Positions 36,897-46,258 are shown, numbered from the stretch's first letter. The stretch is DNA of 64,000 bases from Oxalicibacterium flavum (GCF_014635065.1 NZ_BMCG01000002.1:62001-126000), one strand, 5' to 3'. Translations and numbers: made by a program. Notes: generated by a model from the letters alone, not told the origin.

Positions 36897-37841
36897 ATGC
36901 ACGCCATGTCTTTCCTCATCCGTTTTTCAATCGCCCTGCGGCTTGTGCTGCTTCTTTCGTTTTCCGCCTTCATGGGCACGGCTCCGGTCCTTGCGCAGAC
37001 GCCGGCGCCGGTCATGCTGGCGAATACCTATCATCCGGGGATCGACCTGTCGGCCTACTGGGTCAGCGAGAAATACGACGGCATCCGTGCCTACTGGGAC
37101 GGCACGCGTCTGCTCACGCGCGGTGGCGAGATCATCCATGCGCCGGCATGGTTCGTCGCGCGCTGGCCGCGCGTGCCGCTCGACGGTGAACTGTGGGCCG
37201 GGCGCGGCGGGTTTTCGGAGGCGGTCTCGACCGCGCGCACGCAGGTGCCGGACGAGGCGGCCTGGCGCCGCCTGCGCTTCATGGCGTTCGACCTGCCCGC
37301 GCACGGCAGTACCTTCGACCAGCGCCTGCCGGCCCTGCGTCGGACCGTGGAAGCCATCGGCAGCACGTGGGTGCAGGCCGTGCCGCAGGAGCGCATCGCC
37401 AGCCATGCGCTGCTGCGCAAGCGGCTGCAGGAAATCGGCAGGGGCGGCGGCGAAGGGCTGATGCTGCATCGCGGCGATTCCTTCTACAAGGCCGGGCGCA
37501 ACGACGACCTGCTCAAGCTCAAGCTGCACGACGATGCCGAGGCGCGCGTGATCGGCTATCTGCCGGGCAAGGGCAGGCACCAGGGACGGCTCGGCGCCTT
37601 GCTGGTGGAAACCGAGCACGGATTGCGCTTCCGCCTCGGCACCGGCTTCACCGATGCGCAGCGCGAGGCGCCGCCGGCGATCGGCACCTGGGTCACCTAC
37701 CGTCATCGCGGTTTCAACGACAGCGGCATTCCGCGCTTCGCGAGTTTCCTGCGGGTTCGCCCTGACGTGGCTCGTCCTGACGCGGGTCGCCCCGATATGC
37801 CGCCGGCAGCGGATGAGGTAAAGTCACGGACAGGTTTGTAG
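36897..37841 (+). CDS. Exported ATP-dependent DNA ligase (Lig E type)
   Basis: A 314-residue minimal ATP-dependent ligase with a signal peptide (hydrophobic 13-30, cleavage after VLA near 33), so it is probably periplasmic. Motif I is SEKYDGIRAYWDG with nucleophile Lys59; DGELWAGRG (motif III), RFMAFDLP (IIIa), GEGLMLH (IV) and LLKLKLHDDAEARVIGY (V) follow, then an OB domain. There is no zinc or extra DNA-binding domain. Lig E enzymes of other proteobacteria have been linked to extracellular DNA, biofilm or competence. It is divergent from ku-ligD, 152 bases apart. The Pro/Asp-rich tail after about 290 is unstructured. Confidence 0.92.
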   Translation: MHAMSFLIRFSIALRLVLLLSFSAFMGTAPVLAQTPAPVMLANTYHPGIDLSAYWVSEKYDGIRAYWDGTRLLTRGGEIIHAPAWFVARWPRVPLDGELWAGRGGFSEAVSTARTQVPDEAAWRRLRFMAFDLPAHGSTFDQRLPALRRTVEAIGSTWVQAVPQERIASHALLRKRLQEIGRGGGEGLMLHRGDSFYKAGRNDDLLKLKLHDDAEARVIGYLPGKGRHQGRLGALLVETEHGLRFRLGTGFTDAQREAPPAIGTWVTYRHRGFNDSGIPRFASFLRVRPDVARPDAGRPDMPPAADEVKSRTGL

Positions 37842-37937
37842 CCAGGGGATGCCGCGTTGTGCTGGCAGCGTCGCCGGGCGCTTTGCCGTTCCAGTCCCGC
37901 CGCTGCGGTCCGCGGCTTCATCTTCAGGAGAATAAGC

Positions 37938-38630
37938 ATGTCGTTTTTCAGACTTCCCCATGTCGTCACCGCTGCCGCCTTGCTGTCGGCTGCTTCGCTG
38001 GCCTGTGCCTTGTCGCTGTCCGACCTGAGCAGCAAGGATGCGACCAGCGGCGTCAAGACCGCGCTCGAGAAGGGCGCGACGGTGGCGGTCGCCAAGCTCG
38101 GCGTGCAGGACGGCTTCCTGAACAACGACAAGGTGCGCATCGGCCTGCCCGGCCCGGTCGAGAAGGCCAAGCCGATCCTGAAGATGCTGGGCCAGAGCAA
38201 GCGGGTCGAGGAGCTCGAGGTATCGATGAACCACGCGGCCGAATCGGCCGTGGCCGAGGCCAAGCCACTGCTGCTGGATGCCGTGAAGAACATGTCCGTC
38301 ACCGATGCCAAGAACATTCTGACCGGTGGCGAGACCTCGGTGACCGAATTCTTCCGCGGCAAGACCTCGGCTTCGCTGACCACCAAGTTCCTGCCCATCG
38401 TCAAGAAAATCACGGACGGCAACGGCCTGTCGGCCCAGTACAACACGCTGATGAGCAAGGCCAACGCCTCCGGCCTGACCAAGGAAAATGCCACCGTGGA
38501 AGATTACGTGACGCAACGCGCGCTCGACGGCCTCTACACCATCATCGCCGACGAGGAAAAGGCGATCCGTGCCGATCCGGTCGGCACCGGCAGCGCGATC
38601 CTCGGCAAGGTGTTCGGTGCGGTGAAGTAA
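37938..38630 (+). CDS. DUF4197 domain exported protein
   Basis: A 230-residue precursor with a signal peptide (about 1-24, cleavage near ACA-L) and the DUF4197 domain over the rest. The domain is recognised by LSLSDLSSKDATSGVKTAL near the mature start, KVRIGLPGPVEKA near 66, and the C-terminal VTQRALDGLYTIIADEEKAIR pattern. It is helical and of unknown function. AGGAG lies 7 bases before the ATG. The gene is monocistronic with a terminator right after it. Confidence 0.85.
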   Translation: MSFFRLPHVVTAAALLSAASLACALSLSDLSSKDATSGVKTALEKGATVAVAKLGVQDGFLNNDKVRIGLPGPVEKAKPILKMLGQSKRVEELEVSMNHAAESAVAEAKPLLLDAVKNMSVTDAKNILTGGETSVTEFFRGKTSASLTTKFLPIVKKITDGNGLSAQYNTLMSKANASGLTKENATVEDYVTQRALDGLYTIIADEEKAIRADPVGTGSAILGKVFGAVK

Positions 38631-38664
38631 TCGCTGCGCTGCACGATGCAGTCATCGCAAACGA

Positions 38665-38688
38665 ACGGCGCCATCAGGCGCCGTTTTT
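38665..38688. terminator. Terminator after the DUF4197 gene
   Basis: ACGGCGCC/GGCGCCGT arms around ATCA followed by TTTT, between convergent genes. Confidence 0.85.
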
Positions 38689-38708
38689 CATTGCGGAATG
38701 CCGACGAT

Positions 38709-39713
38709 TCAGAACCCTTCGAGCACGATCTTGCCCTTCGCGGTATTGCTCTCGATCAGCGCATGTGCGCGCTTCAGGTTGTCCGCGTTGATGGTGCCGT
38801 AGTGCTCGGCCAGCGTGGTGCGCAGCGTGCCGGCATCCACCAGCCGTGCCACTTCGTTCAGCAGCGCGTGCTGCTTTTGCATGTCCGGCGTTTCGAACAT
38901 GGAACGCGCGAACATGAATTCCCAATGGATCGCCGCGCTCTTGCGCTTGAGCGGCATGGCGTCCAGCACGGCGGGATCGTCGATCACGGCAAGATGGCCT
39001 TGCGGCGCGATCAGCTTGACGATCTCTGCGTAGTGGCGGTCGGTCTGGTTCAGGCTGGCGACGTACTTCACTTCCTTGAAACCGATGCCTTCGAGTTCCG
39101 CGGCCAGCGGTTTCGTATGGTCAATGACGTGATGCGCGCCGAGTTCCTGCACCCATTGCCGCGTTTCCGGGCGCGAGGCGGTGCCGATCACGGTCAGGCC
39201 GGTCAGCTTGCGCGCGAGTTGTACGAGGATGGAGCCGACGCCGCCGGCCGCGCCGATCACCAGCAGCGCATCCTTGCTGTCGACGGTGACGGCCAGCCGG
39301 TCGAACAGCAGTTCCCACGCCGTGATCGCGGTCAGCGGCAGGGCTGCGGCCTGCGCGAAATCGAGCGAGGCCGGCATGCGGCCGACGATGCGCTCGTCCA
39401 CCAGGTGCAGCTCGCTGTTGGCACCGGGGCGCGTGATCGAGCCTGCGTAGAACACGCGGTCGCCCGGCTTGAACAGCGACACGCCATCACCGACTGCCTT
39501 CACCACGCCGGCGGCGTCCCAGCCGATGACCTTGTGTTCGCCGTCCGGCGGATTGGCGCTGCCGCGCACCTTGATATCGACCGGATTGACCGAGATCGCA
39601 CGCACCTCGACCAGCAGGTCGCGGTTGCCCGGAACCGGATCGGGCAGGGTGACGTCGAGCAGGGCGTGCGGGTCGGTGATGGGCAGGGCCTGGCGGTAGG
39701 CGACGGCTTTCAT
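38709..39713 (-). CDS. Zinc-type alcohol dehydrogenase/quinone oxidoreductase family protein
   Basis: A 334-residue medium-chain reductase. The groES-like N-terminal half contains SVNPVDIKVRG and IGWDAAGVV, and the Rossmann half contains VIGAAGGVGSILVQLA (about 154-169), binding NADPH. Cysteines of the structural and catalytic zinc sites are lacking, so it is of the quinone oxidoreductase (zeta-crystallin/QOR2) kind; it ends AKGKIVLEGF as that group does. It is divergent from a LysR gene 115 bases away, which probably regulates it. Confidence 0.9.
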   Translation of the reverse strand: MKAVAYRQALPITDPHALLDVTLPDPVPGNRDLLVEVRAISVNPVDIKVRGSANPPDGEHKVIGWDAAGVVKAVGDGVSLFKPGDRVFYAGSITRPGANSELHLVDERIVGRMPASLDFAQAAALPLTAITAWELLFDRLAVTVDSKDALLVIGAAGGVGSILVQLARKLTGLTVIGTASRPETRQWVQELGAHHVIDHTKPLAAELEGIGFKEVKYVASLNQTDRHYAEIVKLIAPQGHLAVIDDPAVLDAMPLKRKSAAIHWEFMFARSMFETPDMQKQHALLNEVARLVDAGTLRTTLAEHYGTINADNLKRAHALIESNTAKGKIVLEGF

Positions 39714-39828
39714 GTTCTTTTCCTTTACAGTGAACGGTTGGGTGGCGCTGTGATGTCGTTGCCTGCAGTTTCGGCTATATTCGCTTATCGATAAATATGC
39801 CTAATCCAATAACACTTTCAAAATAAAA

Positions 39829-40752
39829 ATGAAAATGCCGCGCATCGAGGACTTGCAGCTGTTCGTCTGTGCCGCCGACCACGGCGGGCTGTCGGCCGCC
39901 GCGCGTGCACTCGACATGGCGCCGGCCGCCGCCAGCGCCGCGCTCAAGCGCCTGGAAACCGCGCTCGGCGGACGGCTGTTCGTGCGGTCCACGCGCAGCC
40001 TGCGCCTGACGATGGAGGGCGAACGCTATCTGGCCTACGCGCGCGGCGTGCTGCAACTGCTGGAAGAGGGCGCGGCCAGCGTGGCACAGGCCTCGGCCGT
40101 GATCGGCGGCGAACTGAACCTGTCGATCCCGTCCGACCTCGGCCGCAACGTGCTGCTGCTGTGGCTCGACGATTTCCAGGCGCGGCACCCGGACGTGCGC
40201 CTGCGCATCCGCATCAGCGACCGCCTGGCCGACCTGTACCGCCAGCCGGTGGATATCGCGATCCGCTACGGCGAGCCGGAGGATTCGAGCATGGTGGCCT
40301 TGCCGCTGGCGCCCGACAACCGGCGCGTGCTGTGTGCCGCGCCGGCCTACCTGAAGCGGCATGGCGCGCCACGCGCCGTGAGCGATCTGGCCGCGCACAA
40401 TTGTCTGCGCTTCGTACTCGGCGAGCAGATTCACGAACGCTGGACCTTTCATCGCGGCAAGCGCACCGAGCAGGCGACGGTGCAGGGCGACCGCATCGGC
40501 GACGACGGCGACCTCGTACGGCGCTGGGCGCTTGCCGGGCAGGGCCTAGCGTACAAGTCCACGCTCGACGTGGCCGACGACCTGCGGCGCGGGCGGCTGG
40601 TGGCGCTGCTGGAAACGCATCAGGGAGAGACTGCGCCGCTCAATCTGGTCTGCGCCCATCGCCTGATGCTGTCGCCGGCCGTGGTTGCGCTACGCACCTT
40701 CCTGCAGGAGCGGCTGGCAAGGCACGCCGTCGTTGCGCGTCCCACGAAATGA
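39829..40752 (+). CDS. LysR family transcriptional regulator
   Basis: A 307-residue LysR-type regulator: winged helix at about 5-65 (FVCAADHGGLSAAARALDMA, AASAALKRLETALGGRLFVR) and a periplasmic-binding-like effector domain from about 90. It is transcribed away from the quinone oxidoreductase gene. The gap is AT-rich near 39777-39800 and includes an ATATT/AATAT repeat compatible with a LysR site. Effector unknown; by analogy a quinone or electrophile is possible. Confidence 0.92.
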   Translation: MKMPRIEDLQLFVCAADHGGLSAAARALDMAPAAASAALKRLETALGGRLFVRSTRSLRLTMEGERYLAYARGVLQLLEEGAASVAQASAVIGGELNLSIPSDLGRNVLLLWLDDFQARHPDVRLRIRISDRLADLYRQPVDIAIRYGEPEDSSMVALPLAPDNRRVLCAAPAYLKRHGAPRAVSDLAAHNCLRFVLGEQIHERWTFHRGKRTEQATVQGDRIGDDGDLVRRWALAGQGLAYKSTLDVADDLRRGRLVALLETHQGETAPLNLVCAHRLMLSPAVVALRTFLQERLARHAVVARPTK

Positions 40753-40754
40753 AC

Positions 40755-40775
40755 AACCCGGCGCCTGGCCGGGTT
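40755..40775. terminator. Weak hairpin between convergent lysR and epimerase genes
   Basis: AACCCGGC/GCCGGGTT arms with a 5-base loop just after the lysR stop; only TTCTC follows, so termination would be weak. Confidence 0.4.
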
Positions 40776-40800
40776 CTCGATGGAGCAGGTCTGCCGACGA

Positions 40801-41724
40801 TCAGCGCGGATTGACGACCGGCAGGTCGGTGCGCATGTCGTCGAGTATCCATTCGAATACCGAGGTGTGGCGCGGCTGCCAGCCCAGTTCACGGCGCGCC
40901 TTGTCGGCCGTCACGCGGCTGTTGGAGCCGAACGAATAGACGGCGTGGCCGAAGCCCCATTCCTTGATCGCTTCTTCCACCGGCCACGCTTGCGGTTCGC
41001 CGAGGTTCAGGCGGCGGGCGATCGCGGCCACGATGTCGGCATAGGATGCCTCGCCGTTCTCGACGAAGTAGAACGAGCCGGCCGGCGCTTTTTGCAGCGC
41101 CAGCAGGTAGAGCTCGGCCACATCTTCGATGTGCACATTGGACCAGACGTTGAGCCCGCGTCCGACGTAGCGTGCGATGCCGCTTTTCTGCGCCTGCGCC
41201 ACCAGCGGCGGAATCTGCACGCTGTTCGGGCTGGCGCCGAGGCCGGTGCCGTAGATCATGGTGTTGCAGAGAATGACCGAGCGCACGCCGCGCTGCGCGG
41301 CATCGAGGATCAGCTTGTCGAGCGCGGCGCGCGCGGCTTTCTCGGGCACCACCTCGACCGGCGTGTTCTCGGCAAACACCTGTTCCGACTTCCATTCGCC
41401 GCGCGCATCGTCGCCGACCACGCTGGAACCGCTGGTGTGGAGGAACGGCTTGCCCGAGCCTTCGAGCGCGTCGAGCATGGCCTCGACCGAGGGCCGGTGA
41501 TCGGAGCTGGCGGCGTTGATCACGGCATCCGCCGCCGCGGCTTCGCGCGCCAGGATGCCTGCATCGTCGAGCGTACCGATGACGGGATCGATGCCGAGCG
41601 CACGGATGCGCTCGGCCTGTTCCGCCGTGCGCACCAGTCCGCGCACGCTGTGGCCTTCGCGCAGCATCCGGTGGGCGACCGAGCCGCCGATGTAGCCGGC
41701 TGCGCCGGTGATGAAGATGTTCAT
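40801..41724 (-). CDS. NAD(P)-dependent epimerase/dehydratase-like protein (extended/atypical SDR)
   Basis: About 307 residues with a Rossmann start MNIFITGAAGYIGGSV (TGAxGYIG). It continues with SDHRPSVEAMLDAL and HTSGSSVVGDD, placing it among extended or atypical SDRs used as nucleotide-sugar epimerases, dihydroflavonol-type reductases or NmrA-like sensors. The usual Tyr-x3-Lys is not obvious. The start at 41724 has AAAGGACG 6 bases upstream, and the Rossmann motif begins at once. Substrate unknown. Confidence 0.82.
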   Translation of the reverse strand: MNIFITGAAGYIGGSVAHRMLREGHSVRGLVRTAEQAERIRALGIDPVIGTLDDAGILAREAAAADAVINAASSDHRPSVEAMLDALEGSGKPFLHTSGSSVVGDDARGEWKSEQVFAENTPVEVVPEKAARAALDKLILDAAQRGVRSVILCNTMIYGTGLGASPNSVQIPPLVAQAQKSGIARYVGRGLNVWSNVHIEDVAELYLLALQKAPAGSFYFVENGEASYADIVAAIARRLNLGEPQAWPVEEAIKEWGFGHAVYSFGSNSRVTADKARRELGWQPRHTSVFEWILDDMRTDLPVVNPR

Positions 41725-41893
41725 GGTGACGTCCTTTCGTTTGAATGACATGCCGCGCGCTCCGGCGATGACGTCACTATGCTGGTTTTGATTGCGGAGA
41801 AAAACGGCTGGAATGGAAAAAGATATTTGCCTGTCGATCAGTAATGGCCAGGAAAAATGGCTGCCGCGCCGGAGAGCGCGGCAGCCGGTGCCG

Positions 41894-44329
41894 TCAGAAC
41901 GTGTATTTGAGATTCAGCATCACGCTGCGCGGTTCGCCCCAGGTGTAGGTGCTGTACCAGTCGAAGACGGTGTGGTACTTCTTGTCCAGCAGGTTGTTGA
42001 CGTTGACCGAGCCGGACAGGTTGTCGCTGAACTGGTAGCTGGCCATCGCGTCGAGCAGCCAGTAGCTCGGCGTCACATGTTTGACGCTGCTGTTGTCCGG
42101 CAGGTACGCCATGCTCCAGCTCTTGTCCTGCCAACGTGCGCCGCCACCGAGGGTCAGGCCCTGCCATTGCCCCTGCAGCTTGTAGCTGGTGAAGAAGCTG
42201 AACTGGTTGGCGGGATTGAGCGTGGTCACGCGCTCGCCCTGCTGGCGCGACACGCTGTGCGTGTAGCCGGCCTGCACCTGCCATGCCGGAGAGAGCTGGC
42301 CCGATATTTCGAGCTCGTAGCCACGCGTCTTCACACCCTGTGCCGCGCGGAAGGCTGGCGTTCCTCTGGGCGTGACGCCACCGGTCGCCAGCGCGAAGTT
42401 GTCCTGCACGAGGTCGAAGTAGGCGGCGCTTGCATTCAGCCGGCCATCGAGGAAGGCTGCCTTGAGACCGATCTCCCGGTTCTTGCCTTCGAGCGGATCG
42501 AGCGTGCGGCCCTGTTCGTCCTGTGCCGACTGCGGTTTGAAGATGCCGGTATAGCTGGCATAGACGGAATAGTTCTGGTCGAGGTCATAGACCACTCCCA
42601 GGTAAGGCACGAATACACCGGATTCGTCGAGTTCCTGGTCGCGGTTGCGGTAGCTCGACCAGCGTCCGCCCGTGATCAGCTTGAGGTCGTCGCGCAGGTT
42701 CCAGCGCGCGGTGGTGTAGAGACCGTGTTCACGCGTGGTTTCGTTGTTCGAGTAGTCGGGCGCGCCCCATGCAGGTTCGGGCGCGTTGCCCTGCCACTGG
42801 TAATAGTCGGGGACCGTGAAGTCGTAGCCGGGCAGGTTCCAATAGCCGTCGTTTTTCCAGCGCCGCTTGGCGAAGCTGCCGCCAATCACCAGTTCGTGTT
42901 CGCGCCCGACAAGCGAGAAGGGACCGCTCACATAGACGTCGGCTGCATCGCTGGTGGTGCGGCCGATGTATTGTCCGACCCAGAGTTCGGTGCCGGTGCC
43001 GTTGGCCGGATTCGGATAGCCGGCCGCCGCTGCGCCCAGGTTGGCGTCATAGCCGTTGATCTGGTGATTGAGCTGCATCTTCGCGACCCAGCCGTTCTCG
43101 AGCTGGTGTTCGAGCGTGGCGAAGGCAGTGCGCGTGTACTGCTCCCAGTGGCTCCAGTTGGCGCCGTTGTTGAACGAGCGCGGCATGTCGTTGAAATTGC
43201 CGTTGCTGTCGTGGATTGGAATGCCGCCCCAGGTCGAGCCGCGCGGCTTGTTGTTCTGGTAGTCGGCGCCCAGCGTCAGCAGCGTGCGTGGACCGAGATC
43301 GGCTTCCAGGATGCCGTAGAACACCGTGGTATCGCGCTGGTAGCGGTCGAGATGCGAATGGCGGTCCTGATAGGTGGCGACGGCACGCGCCCGCAGCGAG
43401 CCGCTTTCGTTGACCGCGCCGCCGACATCGACCTCGGTACGGTAGTTGTCCCATGACCCCGCGCCGACGGCGACATGACCCTGGAACTGCCTGGTCGGCT
43501 TTTTCCGCACCAGATTGATGGTGGCCCCCGGATCGCCGCTGCCGGTGAGCAGGCCGGTCGCACCTTTCAGGACCTCGACGCGGTCGTAGATCGCCATGTC
43601 GCTCAGGGTATTGCCGGCCGAATAGGCGGAGTCGCGCTGCATCGGAATGCCGTCGTACTGGAAGTTCTGGATCGCGAAGCCGCGCGAATAATATTCGGTG
43701 CGCTCGCTGTCCCAGGTCACGATGCTGATGCCAGGCGTATGGGCCATCACGCTGTCGATGGAAGTCAGGTTGAAGTCGTCCATCTTCTGGCGCGTGATGA
43801 CGCTGACGGACTGCGGCGTTTCCCTCGGCGTCAGCACCAGCCGTGTCGCGGTGGCGATGGCGCCGGCTGTGTAGGAGCCGGTGCCTTCGGAAATCTCTCC
43901 CAGCTGATTGGCCATGACGGTGACCTGCGGCAGCACCGAGTCGTCGGGCGCGGCATCGCCGGCATTGGATGCGGCCGGCAGCAGCACGTAGCCGGCCGGT
44001 GTCTTGCCGATGCGGAATCCGCTGCCCTGAAGCAGCACGTAATAGCCGCGTTCGACACTGTAATTGCCCTGCAGGCCGCGCGTCTGCAGACCCTGCAGCC
44101 TGTCGGCCTCGAACGAGAGCGGTGTGCCGGACTGCTGGGCGAACAGGCTCAGCGCCTCGGCCAGCGAGCCGGCCGGTATCGTGTAGCTGGCGGTGCTGCC
44201 TGCCTGTTGCGCCTGCGCCGGCTGTATGCCGGCGACGATCAGGCCGGCGCACGCCAGATGGACGGCCAGCGCGAGGGCCGGTAGTGGTTTGCGGGAAAAG
44301 GGAAGTGCGCGGAGTTGCGGCGAATGCAT
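41894..44329 (-). CDS. TonB-dependent siderophore receptor with STN signalling domain
   Basis: About 811 residues: signal peptide (cleavage after AQA near 40), STN domain (about 48-98; SYTIPAGSLAEALSLFAQQSG, LSFEADRLQGLQTRGLQG parts), plug from about 150 (TPRETPQSVSVITRQKM, YDGIP), and a barrel ending LNLKYTF. The STN domain contacts a FecR-type anti-sigma factor when the ferric siderophore binds. It resembles FpvA/FoxA/FhuE-like hydroxamate or mixed receptors. Start 44329 has AGAGGA 9 bases upstream; the ATG at 44338 overlaps that site. The matching fecR and fecI genes are just upstream on the same strand. Confidence 0.93.
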   Translation of the reverse strand: MHSPQLRALPFSRKPLPALALAVHLACAGLIVAGIQPAQAQQAGSTASYTIPAGSLAEALSLFAQQSGTPLSFEADRLQGLQTRGLQGNYSVERGYYVLLQGSGFRIGKTPAGYVLLPAASNAGDAAPDDSVLPQVTVMANQLGEISEGTGSYTAGAIATATRLVLTPRETPQSVSVITRQKMDDFNLTSIDSVMAHTPGISIVTWDSERTEYYSRGFAIQNFQYDGIPMQRDSAYSAGNTLSDMAIYDRVEVLKGATGLLTGSGDPGATINLVRKKPTRQFQGHVAVGAGSWDNYRTEVDVGGAVNESGSLRARAVATYQDRHSHLDRYQRDTTVFYGILEADLGPRTLLTLGADYQNNKPRGSTWGGIPIHDSNGNFNDMPRSFNNGANWSHWEQYTRTAFATLEHQLENGWVAKMQLNHQINGYDANLGAAAAGYPNPANGTGTELWVGQYIGRTTSDAADVYVSGPFSLVGREHELVIGGSFAKRRWKNDGYWNLPGYDFTVPDYYQWQGNAPEPAWGAPDYSNNETTREHGLYTTARWNLRDDLKLITGGRWSSYRNRDQELDESGVFVPYLGVVYDLDQNYSVYASYTGIFKPQSAQDEQGRTLDPLEGKNREIGLKAAFLDGRLNASAAYFDLVQDNFALATGGVTPRGTPAFRAAQGVKTRGYELEISGQLSPAWQVQAGYTHSVSRQQGERVTTLNPANQFSFFTSYKLQGQWQGLTLGGGARWQDKSWSMAYLPDNSSVKHVTPSYWLLDAMASYQFSDNLSGSVNVNNLLDKKYHTVFDWYSTYTWGEPRSVMLNLKYTF

Positions 44330-44508
44330 GAAGTCCATCCTCTGATTACGTTGAGCCCTGCGGGCGGGTAACGAAAACCGGGAACTGGCTAATGCTGGAA
44401 TCTCTGCGCTTGGCGGTCCGCTTTCGTCGTGCTGTGCGTTTCATGTGCCTTGACGGATGAAACGCGCGAACACGAACCTGTCGGAAGAAAAATTTTTGAA
44501 TGCCCGGT

Positions 44509-45516
44509 TCAGTGATCGCCGGCAGGGCGGTCAACCATGACCAGATACGGGGTGAGCCGACGTATGCGCAGGCCGGGTACGCTGTTGGCAAGCAGTTGCA
44601 GCGCCTGCCCGGTGTCTTCCAACGGCAGCACGGCGGTCATGCGGATGTCCTGCAGTTGATCGGCGTCGTAGAAGATGCGCCCGCTGTGGTAGCGATCGAG
44701 CTCGTCGAGAATCTGCGGCACCGGACGCGCGCTGACCACGAGCTGATGACGGTTCCAGGCGCTTTCCAGGCGTTCCTGGTTTACGGTCTCGATGGTGCCG
44801 AGGCCGTCGCCGTCTATGCGCAGGCGCTGGCCTGCATGCACGATCAGGTGATCCTTGCCATGCGCCGTGCGTACCAGCGTATCGGATTCGAGCATGCTGA
44901 GCGTGGTGGTGTCGCGATGTCGATCGACGATGAAACGCGTGCCGAGGGCGCGAATGTCGGCTTCGGCCGTGTCCACCACGAAAGGGCGGGCTGCATCGTG
45001 CGCCACATCGATCAGGATGTTGCCGTCCACCAGTTCGATGCTGCGTCGCTCCGCGCTGAAATGGAGATTGACGGCGCTGCCGCCGGCAAGCGTGAGGCGC
45101 GTACCGTCTTCGAGCACGTGCGACTGCCACTCTCCGCTTGCCGTCCGCAGGTCTGCGGTCAATGCAGCCGGCGGAAAGGCCTGCGTGGCGAGCCATCCCG
45201 CCAGCACCAGGCATAACGCCGACAGGCCGACGGTCACTGCGCGGCGCATGCGCTGCTTCGTCTGCAGGCCGCTTTTCAGTGCGGCCTGCGCCGGCTCCGT
45301 GCGGCCGTCAGTCGCTGCACGGATGTCGTCCATCCTGCCAAGCACGCTGTGCAGGCGCGCGGCGGCTTCGGCATGGCTTGGGTCGCGCTGCTGCCAGGCT
45401 TCGAATTCGGCGCGTGCCTGCTTGCGCTCGGCCGGTGTGCCGTAGCTCAGCAGCACGATCCAGTCGGCGGCCTGTTCGGCGATCTCGGGCGGCAGCCCGG
45501 CGACGTCAGTCTGCAT
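44509..45516 (-). CDS. fecR: FecR family anti-sigma/transmembrane signal protein
   Basis: A 335-residue FecR-type regulator: N-terminal cytoplasmic DUF4880 region (about 8-52, AADWIVLLSYG and FEAWQQRDPSHAEA), one membrane segment (about 92-112), and the periplasmic FecR domain (about 120-220, LEDGTRLTLAGGSAVNL, ALGTRFIVDR) plus a C-terminal secretin-like STN-interacting region. It relays the receptor signal to the sigma factor. It lies 2 bases after fecI and 170 bases before the receptor gene. Confidence 0.95.
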   Translation of the reverse strand: MQTDVAGLPPEIAEQAADWIVLLSYGTPAERKQARAEFEAWQQRDPSHAEAAARLHSVLGRMDDIRAATDGRTEPAQAALKSGLQTKQRMRRAVTVGLSALCLVLAGWLATQAFPPAALTADLRTASGEWQSHVLEDGTRLTLAGGSAVNLHFSAERRSIELVDGNILIDVAHDAARPFVVDTAEADIRALGTRFIVDRHRDTTTLSMLESDTLVRTAHGKDHLIVHAGQRLRIDGDGLGTIETVNQERLESAWNRHQLVVSARPVPQILDELDRYHSGRIFYDADQLQDIRMTAVLPLEDTGQALQLLANSVPGLRIRRLTPYLVMVDRPAGDH

Positions 45517-45518
45517 GG

Positions 45519-46043
45519 TCAGTGTCGCTCGTCCGCCAGCGCCGCGTGGCAGTGCAGCAGCGCCTGCGCCAGATACTTTTGCACCATGCGCACGGAAATG
45601 CCGAACTCGGCGGCGATTTCGGGCTGAGTTTTCTCATGGAAGTAGTGCAGGATGAAGGCTTCGCCGGCCTTGGCGGGCAGGGCGGCCAGCGCGTCGGCAA
45701 ACTGCCGCAATGCCTGGACCGCCATCAGTACGGCTTCCGGCGAGGGTGCGACCGGCAGGTCGTCGGCGATCAGGGCCAGTTCCGCAAGGTAGGCCTGTTC
45801 GATCTGCTGGTGGCGTGCGCGGTCGATCAGCAGGCGGCGCGCCATGGTGGTCAGAAAGGCGCGCGGCTCATGGACGCCCGGCAGGATGTCACGTGCGGAC
45901 AGCAGCTTGAGAAAGGTGTCGTGGGCCAGATCGGCGGCCTGGTCGTGGCAGCCGAGTTTGCGCCGCAGCCAGTTGCGCAGCCAGCCATGGTGATGGCTGT
46001 AGAGGGCTTCAACTTGCTCGGTATGGGAATCGGCGGCCGACAT
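45519..46043 (-). CDS. fecI: ECF sigma factor, FecI family
   Basis: About 174 residues with sigma2 (YSHHHGWLRNWLRRKLG, ADLAHDTFLKLL) and sigma4 (LPAKAGEAFILHYFHEKTQPEIAAEFGIS) regions only, as in iron-starvation ECF factors. It should direct polymerase to the receptor gene. The start at 46043 is preferred: longer in-frame reading would run through a Fur-like box at 46079-46097, and the family begins a few residues before sigma2. Its ribosome site is weak. Confidence 0.93.
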   Translation of the reverse strand: MSAADSHTEQVEALYSHHHGWLRNWLRRKLGCHDQAADLAHDTFLKLLSARDILPGVHEPRAFLTTMARRLLIDRARHQQIEQAYLAELALIADDLPVAPSPEAVLMAVQALRQFADALAALPAKAGEAFILHYFHEKTQPEIAAEFGISVRMVQKYLAQALLHCHAALADERH

Positions 46044-46078
46044 GCGTATTTCGGGATCGGCAGGCGACCCGGATGATC

Positions 46079-46097
46079 GAGAATGATTCGCAATTAT
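46079..46097. promoter_or_regulatory. Fur-like box before fecI
   Basis: GAGAATGATTCGCAATTAT matches 11 of 19 bases of the classical Fur consensus and has the AATGATTCGCAATTAT look of many fecI/pvdS-type promoters. It is 36 bases upstream of the chosen start. Confidence 0.55.
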
Positions 46098-46216
46098 AGG
46101 GTGGCGCTTCGCCGTGGCGCAAACACGATCGTGTTGGCGGATTTGGTGCCGCAAGCGGTCTGACGTCAAGAATCCATGCTCATGTATTACATGATGTGTA
46201 TGTGAAATTCTTTATT

Positions 46217-46258
46217 AATCAATAAGTTGAAATTAAAACTTAATGTAATTTATTGATT
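46217..46258. repeat. AT-only inverted repeat after the VanY-like gene
   Basis: AATCAATAA (46217-46225) and TTATTGATT (46250-46258) are perfect 9-bp arms with a 24-base loop in a very AT-rich patch next to the stop codon. It may act as a weak minus-strand terminator. Confidence 0.4.
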
